Assembly: GCF_039528515.1 (NCBI RefSeq)
Contig: NZ_BAAALT010000067.1
Location: forward strand, 1 to 64,000
Direction of reading: 5' to 3'
DNA: 64,000 nt
Origin: Luedemannella flava
Lineage (GTDB): Bacteria > Actinomycetota > Actinomycetes > Mycobacteriales > Micromonosporaceae
The position numbers and the translations under genes were made by a program. Below, piece after piece: positions 8,653 to 17,216 of the stretch; positions within the stretch are counted from its first letter, which is position 1; every line of letters starts with the position of its first letter. The notes beneath the pieces are model-generated. The model had not been told where the DNA came from. It searched no databases and saw only the letters and a program-made list of their open reading frames with translations.

Positions 8653-9690
8653 TCAGCCGGGTGGGGCCGAGGAGTCGCGGACGATCAGGGTCGGGGCGAA
8701 GCGGATCTCCGTGTGGCGGTGGCCGTCCGCGGCCTCGTCGAGGAGCATGCCGGCCGCCGCGCGGCCCAGCTCGCGGACCGGGGTGCGCACGCTCGTCAGC
8801 GCCGGGTGCAGCAGCGCGGCGAAGTCCAGGTCGTCGTAGCCGACCACCGACACGTCCTCCGGCACGCGCCGGCCGCGCCGGGCGAGCCCGCGCATGACGC
8901 CCAGCGCGGCCAGGTCGTTGACACAGGCGATCGCGGTGGGCGGGTCGCGCCGGTCGAGGATCTCGTCGACGATCCGGTCGGCGTCCTCGACCAGCCGCGA
9001 CGCGGGCGATATGCGCACCTCGACCAGCGCCTCCGCCGGGTCGAGACCGCTGGTCCGCAGCGCCGCGTGGAGGCCGGCCAACCGGTCGGTCGCCGGCACG
9101 ACCTCGGGCGTGGCCCGCACGTAGGCGAGGCGGCGGTGGCCGAGGCCGGCCAGGTGCGCACCGACCAGCTCGCCGCCCAGGCGGTGGTCGACCGTGACGG
9201 CGCACGCGCCCGCACAGCCGTGCGGGCCGTCGACCAGCACGACCGGGGTGCCGCGCCGGCCGACCTCCAGGATGCCGGTGACGTCGTGGCTGGTCGGCGT
9301 GACGAGGATGCCGCGGACGGCCTGTTCCTCGAGGATGCGCAGGACCCGGGTCTCCTTGTCGGGGCGCACGTCGGTGCTGCAGGTGAGCGTCACGCAGCCC
9401 ACCTCGGCGAGACCGTCCTCGATGCCCCGGTTGAGCGCCGCGTAGAACGGGTTGCCCTGGTCGAGCGTGACGACGCCGACCAGCTGCGAGGGCAGGCCGC
9501 GCAGTTGCCGGGCCGGGCCGCTGCGGACGAAGCCGACCCGCGCGATGACCTCCTCGACCCGGCGGCGGGTGTCCTCGGCGACCAGGCCGGGGTTGTTGAG
9601 GACGTTGGCGACGGTGCTGACCGACACGCCCGCGAGCTGCGCCACCTGCCGCATGCCGCCGCCCCGGCCCGACCGGCCCGCCCCTGTCAT
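8653..9690 (-). CDS. LacI-family transcriptional regulator
   Basis: The 345-aa protein has an N-terminal LacI helix-turn-helix (residues about 13-35: MRQVAQLAGVSVSTVANVLNN) followed by a periplasmic-binding-like effector domain (VVTLDQGNPFYAALNRGIED, VNDLAALGVMRGL, VSVVGYDDLDFAALLHPALTSV). Such proteins bind operators as dimers and respond to sugars or related ligands. No sugar operon lies beside it, so its target is unknown. The ATG at 9690 has GGGGAGG 8 nt upstream. An imperfect palindrome at 9734-9745 in the divergent promoter region could be its own operator, but the match is weak. Confidence 0.93.
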   Translation of the reverse strand: MTGAGRSGRGGGMRQVAQLAGVSVSTVANVLNNPGLVAEDTRRRVEEVIARVGFVRSGPARQLRGLPSQLVGVVTLDQGNPFYAALNRGIEDGLAEVGCVTLTCSTDVRPDKETRVLRILEEQAVRGILVTPTSHDVTGILEVGRRGTPVVLVDGPHGCAGACAVTVDHRLGGELVGAHLAGLGHRRLAYVRATPEVVPATDRLAGLHAALRTSGLDPAEALVEVRISPASRLVEDADRIVDEILDRRDPPTAIACVNDLAALGVMRGLARRGRRVPEDVSVVGYDDLDFAALLHPALTSVRTPVRELGRAAAGMLLDEAADGHRHTEIRFAPTLIVRDSSAPPG

Positions 9691-9871
9691 TGTGTGGACC
9701 TCCCCAGCGAATCCGGTCCACGATACCGACGCGGAACGCGCTTACCTATCGCACTCAGTCAATCCACAGCCGCGTGTGCTATCGTCAATTGATCATGAAC
9801 GAAGGTAGCAGTACCGGGCCGGGCGGTGCCCGGCTTCCCGAGTGGGCCAGCCGCCGAAGGTGGCCCGCGCC

Positions 9872-11161
9872 ATGTTGATCGTGGTCGGACTGCTGGCGAT
9901 CGTCGCGCTGACGGTCGCTACGGGCTATTTCGTGGCCCAGGAGTTCGCCTTCGTCGCGGTGGACCGCGGCCGCCTGCGCGCGCAGGCCGAGCAGGGCGAT
10001 GCCGCCGCCGCGCGGGCGCTCAAGGTCACCGCCCGGCTCTCCTTCATGCTCTCCGGCGCCCAGCTGGGCATCACCCTCACCGCGCTGCTCACCGGTTACG
10101 TCGCCGAGCCGTACCTCGGCGAGGGCCTCGCCCACCTGCTCGGCCTGGCCGGCGTGCCGCGGGCCGCCAGCCTGTCGATCGCGGTGGCCGTCGCGCTTTT
10201 GCTGGCCACCGCGATCCAGATGGTCCTCGGCGAGCTGGCCCCCAAGAACCTCGCCATCGCGCGCCCCGAGCTCCTCGCGACAAAGCTGGCGCGGTCGACG
10301 TTGATCTACCTCGCGATCGCCGGGCCGCTCATCCGGCTGTTCGACGCGACGTCCAACCGGCTGCTGCGCCGCGTCGGCATCGAGCCGATCGAGGAACTGC
10401 CGCACGGCGCGACCGCCGAGGATCTGGACCGGATCATCGACGAGTCGGTCAACCAGGGCGTCCTCGACGAGGACACGTCCAAGCTGCTGGCCCGCGGCCT
10501 GCATTTCCGCGAGCGTACGGCCGGCGAGGTCATGATCCCGCGCGTCGACGTGGTCACCATCGCCGCCCGCGAGCCGGCCACCCGGGTCGTGGACCTGCTC
10601 GACACGGGCCACAGCCGGTTCCCCGTGACGGGCACGGGCGTCGACGACGTCATCGGCATCGTCTCCATCGCCGAGGTGCGCGACCTGGCGCCCGACCGAC
10701 GGACCGGCACCAGTGTCGCCGACATCGCCACGCCGCCGCTGCTCGTGCCGGAGAGCGCCGCGCTGCCCCGGGTGCTCGACCGGCTGCGCGCCGAGCGGCG
10801 CCAGATGGCCTGCGTCATGGACGAGTACGGGGGCTTCGCGGGCGTACTCACGCTTGAGGATGTTGCTGAGGAGCTCGTCGGGGACATCCGCGACGAGGAT
10901 GACCTCGCCTCCCCCGCGCCCGTGCGGGACGCGGCGGGCTCGTGGCTGCTGCCGGGCCGCTGGCGGCCCGACGAGATCGAGGACACCACCGGGGTACGGC
11001 TGCCCGACAGCGACCGCTACGACACCGTGGCCGGGCTGGTGCTGGCCACGCTGGGCCGGGTCGCCGAGGTCGGGGACCAGGTGACGGTCGGCGACGCCAC
11101 CCTCACGGTCGAGCAGGTGCGCCGACGGGTGCCGCACCTGGTGCGGATGGTCACGCGATGA
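9872..11161 (+). CDS. CNNM/HlyC-CorC family membrane protein with CBS pair
   Basis: The 429-aa protein has an N-terminal CNNM (DUF21) membrane domain of about 190 residues with four hydrophobic segments and the conserved GAQLGITL and LGELAPKNLAIARPE motifs. A CBS pair follows (ending MDEYGGFAGVLTLEDVAEEL near residue 315-335), then a C-terminal CorC/HlyC domain (SWLLPGRWRPDEIEDTTG onward). This architecture is found in Mg2+/Co2+ transport-related proteins formerly called hemolysin-like. I chose ATG 9872 (GAAGG upstream) over GTG 9842. Its stop overlaps the next gene's start (ATGA), so the two paralogues are translated together. Confidence 0.92.
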   Translation: MLIVVGLLAIVALTVATGYFVAQEFAFVAVDRGRLRAQAEQGDAAAARALKVTARLSFMLSGAQLGITLTALLTGYVAEPYLGEGLAHLLGLAGVPRAASLSIAVAVALLLATAIQMVLGELAPKNLAIARPELLATKLARSTLIYLAIAGPLIRLFDATSNRLLRRVGIEPIEELPHGATAEDLDRIIDESVNQGVLDEDTSKLLARGLHFRERTAGEVMIPRVDVVTIAAREPATRVVDLLDTGHSRFPVTGTGVDDVIGIVSIAEVRDLAPDRRTGTSVADIATPPLLVPESAALPRVLDRLRAERRQMACVMDEYGGFAGVLTLEDVAEELVGDIRDEDDLASPAPVRDAAGSWLLPGRWRPDEIEDTTGVRLPDSDRYDTVAGLVLATLGRVAEVGDQVTVGDATLTVEQVRRRVPHLVRMVTR

Positions 11162-12213
11162 GCGCGTGGGTCGTGCTGTTCTCCGTCGCCCTGCTGGCGC
11201 TCAACGGGTTCTTCGTGGCGGCCGAGTTCGCGCTCGTGGCCGCCAAACGGCACCGCCTGGAGCAGGCGGCCGCGACCGGCAACCGTGCCGCGCAGGCCGC
11301 GCTGGCCGGCAGCCGGGAGCTGTCCATGATGCTGGCCGGCGCGCAGCTCGGCATCACGCTGTGCACGCTGGGCCTGGGCGCGCTCGCCAAGCCGGCGGTG
11401 GCGCGCCTGCTCACGCCCGCGCTGGACGCGGCCGGGCTGCCGCACGACGTGGCGTACGCGGTGGCGTTCATCCTGGCCGTCATGGTGGTCGGCTTCCTGC
11501 ACGTGGTGGTCGGCGAGATGGCGCCCAAGTCGTGGGCGATCAGCCATCCCGAGGACTCGGCGCTGATGGTGGCGCGGCCGTTCCGGGCCTTCACCCGGCT
11601 CACCCGCCCGGCCCTGACCGCGCTCAACGCCCTGGCGAACGCCTGCCTGCGGCTGGTGAAGGTAACCCCGCAGGACGAGCTGGCCCAGGCGCACGGCCCA
11701 CAGGAGCTGCGCCTGCTGCTCGACTCGTCCCGCGAGCACGGCACCCTCGCCGCCGCGGAACACGAGCTGCTCACCGCGATGCTGAAGATCCAGCAGAGTA
11801 CGGTCGAAAAGATCACGATCGGGCTGGCTGACGTGGTGGGGGTCCCTTCGGGTGCGTCCGCCGCCGACGTGGAACGGGTGAGCCGCGAATCCGGCCGCTC
11901 CCGGCTGTTCGTCGTCGACGCCGGTGGCGCGATCGTGGGGCTGGTCCACGTCCGGGACGCGGTTCGGGCGACGACCGCGGGGGTGCCGGCGAGCGCCGGT
12001 GACCTGGCGGCCGCGCCGTTCACGGTGCCGGCGCGCGCGCCGGTCGCGGGCGCGGTGCGGGCGATGCGCGAGGCGCGGGCGCAGCTGGCCGTGGTGGTGG
12101 ACGACGCCGGGGCGCCGGTGGGCGCCATCGCGCTGGAGGACCTGATCGAACAGCTCATCGGCCAGTTCGACGACGAGACGGATCCGGTGCCGGCGGCCGC
12201 TCGGCGTCGCTGA
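11158..12213 (+). CDS. CNNM-domain membrane protein with CBS pair (second copy)
   Basis: The 351-aa protein is a paralogue of the previous gene: CNNM domain with four helices (WVVLFSVALLALNGFFVAAEF, GAQLGITLCTLGLGALAKP, VGEMAPKSWAISHPEDSA), then a CBS pair (residues about 205-335). It lacks the C-terminal CorC/HlyC domain. The tandem long/short pair is a common actinobacterial arrangement, and the two may form a heteromeric complex (inference). The ATG at 11158 overlaps the upstream stop by four bases. Transport substrate cannot be read from the sequence. Confidence 0.9.
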   Translation: MSAWVVLFSVALLALNGFFVAAEFALVAAKRHRLEQAAATGNRAAQAALAGSRELSMMLAGAQLGITLCTLGLGALAKPAVARLLTPALDAAGLPHDVAYAVAFILAVMVVGFLHVVVGEMAPKSWAISHPEDSALMVARPFRAFTRLTRPALTALNALANACLRLVKVTPQDELAQAHGPQELRLLLDSSREHGTLAAAEHELLTAMLKIQQSTVEKITIGLADVVGVPSGASAADVERVSRESGRSRLFVVDAGGAIVGLVHVRDAVRATTAGVPASAGDLAAAPFTVPARAPVAGAVRAMREARAQLAVVVDDAGAPVGAIALEDLIEQLIGQFDDETDPVPAAARRR

Positions 12214-12219
12214 GGACGG

Positions 12220-12248
12220 TTGTCCACATCGGCCGCCGGTTGTCCACA
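12220..12248 (+). promoter_or_regulatory. Two DnaA-box-like 9-mers
   Basis: Two perfect copies of TTGTCCACA, the actinobacterial DnaA-box consensus, at 12220-12228 and 12240-12248 in the same orientation, 20 bp apart start to start. They sit in the short gap between the CNNM gene and yraN. A third copy lies on the other side of yraN at 12686. Confidence 0.5.
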
Positions 12249-12299
12249 GATCGGGTGACGGGCGTGGCGGGGACCGCCGGGTCGGCCCACCGTGGGGGC

Positions 12300-12662
12300 A
12301 TGACGTGGGTTGGCAACGCTGTGGGCGGCTACGGGGAGCGGGTCGCCGTCCGGCTCCTCATCGACGCGGGCATGGTGATCCTGGACCGCAACTGGCGCGA
12401 CGGCCGGCGGGGCGAGCTGGACATCGTCGCCCGCGACGGGGAGACGATCGTCTTCTGCGAGGTGAAGACCCGCCGCGGCGCGGCGTTCGGCACCCCCGCG
12501 GAGGCGGTCACCCCGGCGAAGGTGCGCCGCCTGCGGCAGCTCGCCGCCGCCTGGCTCGCCGCCCACCCCGGCGCGGGCGGCGAGGTCCGCTTCGACCTGG
12601 TCGCCGTCCATCCGCAGCCGTCGGGCCCGGCCGTCACGGAACACCTCCGCGCCATCCTGTAG
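12300..12662 (+). CDS. yraN: YraN/UPF0102 family nuclease-like protein
   Basis: The 120-aa protein has the UPF0102 core: GYGERVAVRLLIDAGMVILDRNWR, then GELDIVARDGETIVFCEVKTRRG, which carries the E-LD-V...EVK residues of the restriction-endonuclease-like fold. No biochemical role is firmly established. It precedes comM and dprA, an association conserved in many bacteria and suggesting a link to DNA uptake or processing. The ATG at 12300 starts the conserved domain; GGGGGC just upstream is a poor ribosome-binding site. Confidence 0.92.
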   Translation: MTWVGNAVGGYGERVAVRLLIDAGMVILDRNWRDGRRGELDIVARDGETIVFCEVKTRRGAAFGTPAEAVTPAKVRRLRQLAAAWLAAHPGAGGEVRFDLVAVHPQPSGPAVTEHLRAIL

Positions 12663-12685
12663 CACGTCCCGCCCGCCCCCGCGCG

Positions 12686-12694
12686 TTGTCCACA
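12686..12694 (+). promoter_or_regulatory. Third DnaA-box-like 9-mer
   Basis: A perfect TTGTCCACA at 12686-12694, between yraN and comM. A near match (ATCCACA core) follows at about 12706 and a reverse-oriented TGTGGAC at about 12757. With the pair at 12220-12248 this makes three perfect boxes in 475 bp. Confidence 0.5.
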
Positions 12695-12794
12695 CCACCC
12701 TCCGTCATCCACAGATCTTCGGGGTACGCCGTTCCGGCGGCGCCGCGGTGACCACTGTGGACGCCATGACTTCAACCACCTTCGGGGTGCGGTG

Positions 12795-14360
12795 ATGGGC
12801 TACGCGCGGGTGTGCGCGGTCGGGCTCGTCGGCCTGACGGGGCACCTCGTCACCGTCGAGGCCGACCTGTCCGCCGGCCTGCCCGGTCTCACCCTGTCCG
12901 GCCTGCCCGACACGGCCCTGCACGAGGCGCGCGACCGGGTCCGCGCCGCGATCGTCAACTCCGGCGAGCCGTGGCCCAACCGGCGCATCATCGTCAACCT
13001 GCTGCCCGCCACCCTGCCCAAGTACGGTTCCTCGTTCGATCTCGCGATCGCGGTGTCGTTGCTGGTCGGCGCCGGGCGCCTGCCGCAGGCCGCGATCGAC
13101 GGCGTGGTGGTCCTCGGCGAGCTGGGCCTGGACGGCACGATCCGGGCCGTGCGCGGGGTGCTGCCCGCGCTGGTCGCCGCCCGGCGCGAGGGGGTGCGCC
13201 GGTTCATCGTGCCCAGCGCCAACCTGGCCGAGGCGGCCCTGGTCCCCGACGCGACCGTGTACGGCACGGACGCCCTGCACCAGTTCATCTCGTTCATCCG
13301 TGACGGCTCGCCGCTCGTGGCGCCGTCCGCTTCCGTGGCCCCTCCGGCTGATGTCGAGGTCGACCTCGCGGACATCGCCGGGCAGTCGCGTGGCCGGCGG
13401 GCGCTGGAGGTCGCGGCGGCGGGCGGGCATCACCTGCTGCTGCTCGGGCCGCCGGGGGCGGGCAAGACGATGCTGGCCCAGCGGCTGCCCACGATCCTGC
13501 CGCCGCTCACCGACGCGGAGGCCCTGGAGGTCACCGCCGTGCGGTCGATCGCCGGGCAGCTCGCGCCGGCCGCGACGCTGATCCGCCGGCCGCCCTTCCA
13601 GGCGCCCCACCACTCGGCGTCGATGGCGGCGCTCGTCGGCGGCGGCAGCGGCCTCGCCCGGCCCGGAGCGATCACCCTCGCCCATCGCGGTGTGTTGTTC
13701 CTGGATGAGGCGCCCGAATTCTCGTCGAGGGTGCTCGACGCGTTGCGCCAGCCGCTGGAGGAGGGCCGCGTGTCGATCGCCCGCAGCCGGGGCGCTACGG
13801 CCTACCCGGCACGCGTGCAGCTCGTCCTCGCCGCGAACCCGTGCCCGTGCGCCGCGTCCGGCGCCGAGTGCACCTGCACCCGGGTGGCGAAGCGGCGCTA
13901 CCTCACCCGCCTGTCCGGCCCGCTGCTGGACCGCATCGACCTGCAGATCACGCTGTACCCGGTCACGCCCGCGCAACTGTTCGCCGAGCGCGGCGAGATC
14001 GAGCCGTCGGCCACCGTGGCGCGGCGGGTCGCGCGCGCCCGGGCCGTCGCCGCGGCCCGGTGGGCGGCCGAGGGCTGGGCCACGAACAGCGAGGTGCCCG
14101 GCGCCGCGCTCCGCCGCCGTCCGTGGCGTCTGCCCGCCGCCGCCACGNGCGCCGCGCCCCGCCGCCGTCCGTGGCGTCTGCCCGCCTCCGCCACGCGCAC
14201 GCTCATGGGGGCGCTCGACCGTGGGCAGCTCTCGGCGCGCGGGCACGACCGCGTGCTGCGCGCGGCCTGGACCCTCGCCGACCTGGCCGGTCTCGACTCC
14301 CCCGGCGCCGCCGAGGTCAACGAGGCGATCGACCTCCGCACGGGACAGAGGCCGGCATGA
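12795..14360 (+). CDS. comM: ComM/YifB AAA+ ATPase
   Basis: The protein (521 aa) has the N-terminal S5-like ComM domain (GLPGLTLSGLPDTALHEARDR), a Mg-chelatase-type AAA+ module with Walker A GPPGAGKTM near residue 218, Walker B VLFLDEAPEF, the zinc-knuckle-like CPCAASGAECTC segment, and the C-terminal helical domain. In Vibrio, ComM is a hexameric branch-migration helicase acting in natural transformation. GTG 12792 and ATG 12795 are both possible starts. The stop overlaps dprA (ATGA). Residues about 437-468 consist of a 16-residue motif repeated in tandem, and one codon there contains an N, so this part may be misassembled. Confidence 0.93.
   Translation: MGYARVCAVGLVGLTGHLVTVEADLSAGLPGLTLSGLPDTALHEARDRVRAAIVNSGEPWPNRRIIVNLLPATLPKYGSSFDLAIAVSLLVGAGRLPQAAIDGVVVLGELGLDGTIRAVRGVLPALVAARREGVRRFIVPSANLAEAALVPDATVYGTDALHQFISFIRDGSPLVAPSASVAPPADVEVDLADIAGQSRGRRALEVAAAGGHHLLLLGPPGAGKTMLAQRLPTILPPLTDAEALEVTAVRSIAGQLAPAATLIRRPPFQAPHHSASMAALVGGGSGLARPGAITLAHRGVLFLDEAPEFSSRVLDALRQPLEEGRVSIARSRGATAYPARVQLVLAANPCPCAASGAECTCTRVAKRRYLTRLSGPLLDRIDLQITLYPVTPAQLFAERGEIEPSATVARRVARARAVAAARWAAEGWATNSEVPGAALRRRPWRLPAAATXAAPRRRPWRLPASATRTLMGALDRGQLSARGHDRVLRAAWTLADLAGLDSPGAAEVNEAIDLRTGQRPA
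14103..14198 (+). repeat. 48-bp in-frame tandem duplication inside comM
   Basis: Two adjacent 48-bp copies (14103-14150 and 14151-14198) match at 45 positions, plus the undetermined base at 14147. Each encodes a copy of the RRRPWRLPA motif. ComM proteins normally have one copy of this segment before the C-terminal RGHDR motif. Confidence 0.85.
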
Positions 14361-15562
14361 GCAACGTGAAGGGGGCCGGCACAAACACTGATCCTGATCG
14401 GTTGGCGTTTGTCGCGCTGGCCCATCTCGTCGAGCCCGGGCGGCGTGACCTGGGCGTGCTCGTGCGGCAGGTGGGCGCGACGGCCGCGCTGGAGCGGCTG
14501 CTCGCCGGCGAGGTGGACGACAACCTGCGCCAGATCGTCGAGCCGCGGCTGGTGCACATCGCGCCGCGCGGCACGGTCGCCGAGGCGCTGCTGCACGCCG
14601 CCCGGGCCACGGTGCGGGCCGACCGGCTCGGCGTGGACCTGCTCACCCCGCTCGACGACGGCTGGCCGCACCAGCTCCGCGACCTGGTCCGGCTCAGCCG
14701 GGACAACGGCAGGATCGTCGACCGGGACACCGACCCACCGCTGTGCCTGTGGGTGCGCGGCGCCGAGCCGCTGGCCGACGCCTGCGACCGCTCCGTGTCG
14801 GTGATCGGCGCCCGCGCCGCCACCGCGTACGGCGAGCACATGGCCTCCGAGTTGGCCTACGGCCTGGCGCAGCGCGGCTGGACGGTGGTCTCCGGCGGCG
14901 CGTTCGGCATCGACGCGGCGGCGCACCGGGGCGCGCTCGCGGCGGGCGGGGTGACGATCGCGATCCTCGCCTGCGGCGTCGACCGGCCGTACCCGCTGAG
15001 CCTGTCCGGGATGTTCGAGCGGATCGTCGACGGCGGCGGCCTGCTGCTCAGCGAGTGGCCGCCCGGCAGCGACCCGCACCGCGTCCGGTTCCTGGTCCGC
15101 AACCGGGTCATCGCGGCGCTCACCCGCGGCACCGTCATGGTCGAGGCGGGCAAGCGCAGCGGCGCCCGGTTCACGCTGCACCGCGCCATCCGGCTCGGGC
15201 GCCCGGCGCTCGTCGTGCCCGGGCCGGCCACATCGGAGTCGTCCGTCGGCTGCCACGAGGAGCTGCGCGCCGAAGGAACCCGGCTGGTCGCCACGGTGGC
15301 CGACATCGTCGAGGAGGTCGGCCGGATCGGCCTGGACCTGGCCGACGAGGTCCGCGCCCCGGAACGGACCCTGGACGTCCTCACCGGCCTGCAGGCGCAG
15401 GTCCTCGACGGGGTGCGGCCCCGCGCGGCCCGCACCGCCGAGGAGGTCGCGGCGGCGGCCGGCGTGGCGATCCGCGACGCGCGGGCGACCCTGCCGGCGC
15501 TGGTCGACCTCGGGTTCGTCGTCTGCCACGACGGTCGGTACCGCCTCGCTCCGGCGCCCTGA
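14357..15562 (+). CDS. dprA: DNA-processing protein DprA
   Basis: The 401-aa protein has an N-terminal helical region, the DprA Rossmann-like core (SVIGARAATAYGEHMASELA, VVSGGAFGIDAAAHRGAL, then SEWPPGSDPHRVRFLVRNR and VEAGKRSGARFTL), and a C-terminal winged-helix domain (residues about 335-401). DprA binds incoming single-stranded DNA and loads RecA. The usual 'GSR' at the start of the core is 'GAR' here. ATG 14357 overlaps the comM stop, so comM-dprA is a translationally coupled pair. Confidence 0.95.
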   Translation: MSNVKGAGTNTDPDRLAFVALAHLVEPGRRDLGVLVRQVGATAALERLLAGEVDDNLRQIVEPRLVHIAPRGTVAEALLHAARATVRADRLGVDLLTPLDDGWPHQLRDLVRLSRDNGRIVDRDTDPPLCLWVRGAEPLADACDRSVSVIGARAATAYGEHMASELAYGLAQRGWTVVSGGAFGIDAAAHRGALAAGGVTIAILACGVDRPYPLSLSGMFERIVDGGGLLLSEWPPGSDPHRVRFLVRNRVIAALTRGTVMVEAGKRSGARFTLHRAIRLGRPALVVPGPATSESSVGCHEELRAEGTRLVATVADIVEEVGRIGLDLADEVRAPERTLDVLTGLQAQVLDGVRPRAARTAEEVAAAAGVAIRDARATLPALVDLGFVVCHDGRYRLAPAP

Positions 15563-15644
15563 CCGGTAGCGGGCCGCCCGCGGCGGCGGTAGCGTCATCG
15601 ACGCACGTCCCTGCCCGGCTGGCCACACGAACGGGGGCGACTCG

Positions 15645-16175
15645 ATGGCGGTCGCGGAGACGGTGGTGACCATCGCGGGCGGCGCCCTGTCCGTGACGGC
15701 CGGCGTGGTGGTCGGCGCGGTCCTCGCCCGCCGGGCCCAGGACCGGCACTGGCTGCGCGACCGGCAGCTCGCCGCGTACCAGGAGCTGTTGCGGCACTAC
15801 GCCACGTTCGCCATGGTGCTCAGACGCGCCCACGGCGGACGGACGTCGTGGGACTACGACTGGGCGGCCTGGAGCGCGGCGCTGACGTCGGCGAGCCTGG
15901 TCGCCCCTCTCGAGGTCGCGGAGCAGATCGACGCTTTCGGGCTGGCGGTCGGGCGGTTTCTCGCCAAGGCGAGTGTGGACACGGGAGTCCACACATTGAC
16001 CGATGACGAGTTCGCGCAGGCGATGGTGGCGCCCGCCGAGGCGCAGCGCGCGCTGGTGAACGCCATCCGCAGGTCGCTGGCCCACGGCCAGAAGGACCTA
16101 CCGATGGCCCTCGGCGGATCCCTGACCGCCGCACGGCACCCCACCGACCCGACCGGCGACCGCGAACAGACCTGA
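15645..16175 (+). CDS. Membrane-anchored protein of unknown function
   Basis: The 176-aa protein has one N-terminal hydrophobic helix (VVTIAGGALSVTAGVVVGAVLA) followed by a soluble, mainly helical domain with RDRQLAAYQELLRHYATFA. Similar small proteins with one helix and a helical tail are common in actinobacteria, but I know of no function. It ends 26 bp from the convergent M23 peptidase gene. Confidence 0.75.
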   Translation: MAVAETVVTIAGGALSVTAGVVVGAVLARRAQDRHWLRDRQLAAYQELLRHYATFAMVLRRAHGGRTSWDYDWAAWSAALTSASLVAPLEVAEQIDAFGLAVGRFLAKASVDTGVHTLTDDEFAQAMVAPAEAQRALVNAIRRSLAHGQKDLPMALGGSLTAARHPTDPTGDREQT

Positions 16176-16201
16176 CGCCCCTCCCCGCGTGGTCGGATGG
16201 G

Positions 16202-16786
16202 TCAGGCGCCCGGGAGCGGCTTCAGGCGGAGGCGGGGCGGGCCCAGGAGCGAGAGCGGGTCGAGGTAGGTGTCGCCGCGGCGGGCGCCCCAGTGCAGGCA
16301 CGCCGCCGCCGGACAGCCGGCGTGGCCGGCGGACACGGTCCCGATCAGGGCGCCGGCAGCTACCTCGTCGCCGACGGCGACGAGCGGATCCACCGGCTCG
16401 TACGTGGTGCGCAGACCGCCCGGATGGGCCACGCTGACGACGCCCCGCCCGGCCAGGTCACCGGCGAAGACGACAACCCCGGGCCCGGCCGCCCGGACCG
16501 GGTCGCCCGCTCGGGCCGCCAGGTCGACGCCCCGATGCCCCGGCAGCCACGGCTTGTCCGGCGGGTCGAACCCTCGGGTCACCGTCGGTGATCCGCCCAG
16601 CGGCCAGCTCAGCCACCCGGACGGCACGTCCCCGTCCGGGGCGCGGGCGGACAACGCCGGGCCGGCGGAGGCCGCCCACGACGACGCGGCGGCGCCCGAC
16701 CCGATCAGGGCCAGGGCTACGACAGGAACGGCGAGCAGCGGACGGATCAGGGCCGGGCGACGGGGCTGAGCGGACGACGGAGGCAT
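16202..16786 (-). CDS. M23-family (LytM-like) peptidase, secreted
   Basis: The 194-aa protein has an N-terminal signal/anchor helix (LIRPLLAVPVVALALIGSG) and an M23 domain: GHRGVDLAA supplies the first zinc ligands (His, Asp), and CLHWGARRG the last His. M23 enzymes cleave peptidoglycan cross-bridges or activate amidases. In the usual H-x-H motif the first His is replaced by Cys (C-L-H-W), which I believe is common in this actinobacterial group but may alter catalysis. The start is uncertain: ATG 16786 is preferred to GTG 16807, as neither has a good ribosome-binding site. Confidence 0.85.
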   Translation of the reverse strand: MPPSSAQPRRPALIRPLLAVPVVALALIGSGAAASSWAASAGPALSARAPDGDVPSGWLSWPLGGSPTVTRGFDPPDKPWLPGHRGVDLAARAGDPVRAAGPGVVVFAGDLAGRGVVSVAHPGGLRTTYEPVDPLVAVGDEVAAGALIGTVSAGHAGCPAAACLHWGARRGDTYLDPLSLLGPPRLRLKPLPGA

Positions 16787-16870
16787 GCCCACAGCCTGGC
16801 GGGACACGCCATGGCCGCGCGCGCCCGAGGCGGCAACCTGTGGACGACGGGGCGCGCTGTGGAAAACCGG

Positions 16871-17194
16871 TCAGGCGCCGAAGCCGCCCTCGGTGGGCAG
16901 GGAGATGTCGGGCTTCTCCAGCTCCTCCACGTTGACGTCCTTGAAGGTCATGACGCGCACGTTCTTCACGAACCGCGCGGGACGGTACATGTCCCAGACC
17001 CAGGCGTCGTGCATCTCCACCTCGAAGTAGACCTCGCCGTCCACGTTACGGACGTGCAGCTCCACCTGGTTGGCCAGGTAGAAGCGCCGCTCGGTCTCCA
17101 CGACATAGGAGAACTGCCGGACGATGTCGCGGTACTCCCGGTAGAGCTGCAGCTCCATCTCGGTCTCGTACTTTTCGAGATCTTCGGTGCTCAT
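16871..17194 (-). CDS. DUF2469 family protein
   Basis: The 107-aa protein beginning MSTEDLEKYETEMELQLYREYRDI is the highly conserved actinobacterial DUF2469 (Rv2901c-type). It is rich in aromatic and charged residues (YRDIVRQFSYVVETERRFYLAN, WVWDMYRPARFV). The function is unknown. It follows rnhB by 22 bp on the same strand, the same order as in mycobacteria. The ATG at 17194 matches the family start; the open frame upstream to 17383 lies over rnhB. Confidence 0.92.
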   Translation of the reverse strand: MSTEDLEKYETEMELQLYREYRDIVRQFSYVVETERRFYLANQVELHVRNVDGEVYFEVEMHDAWVWDMYRPARFVKNVRVMTFKDVNVEELEKPDISLPTEGGFGA

Positions 17195-17216
17195 CGCCCT
17201 GTGCCCCTGGCCCTCA

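Noticed and set aside
9734..9745. LacI operator in the promoter of the divergent CNNM gene
   Set aside because: The palindrome has several mismatches; mentioned in the regulator's entry only.
11151..12698. 515-codon minus frame over the CNNM genes
   Set aside because: Arg/Ser/Ala/Thr-rich shadow without homology; CNNM genes on the + strand are clear.
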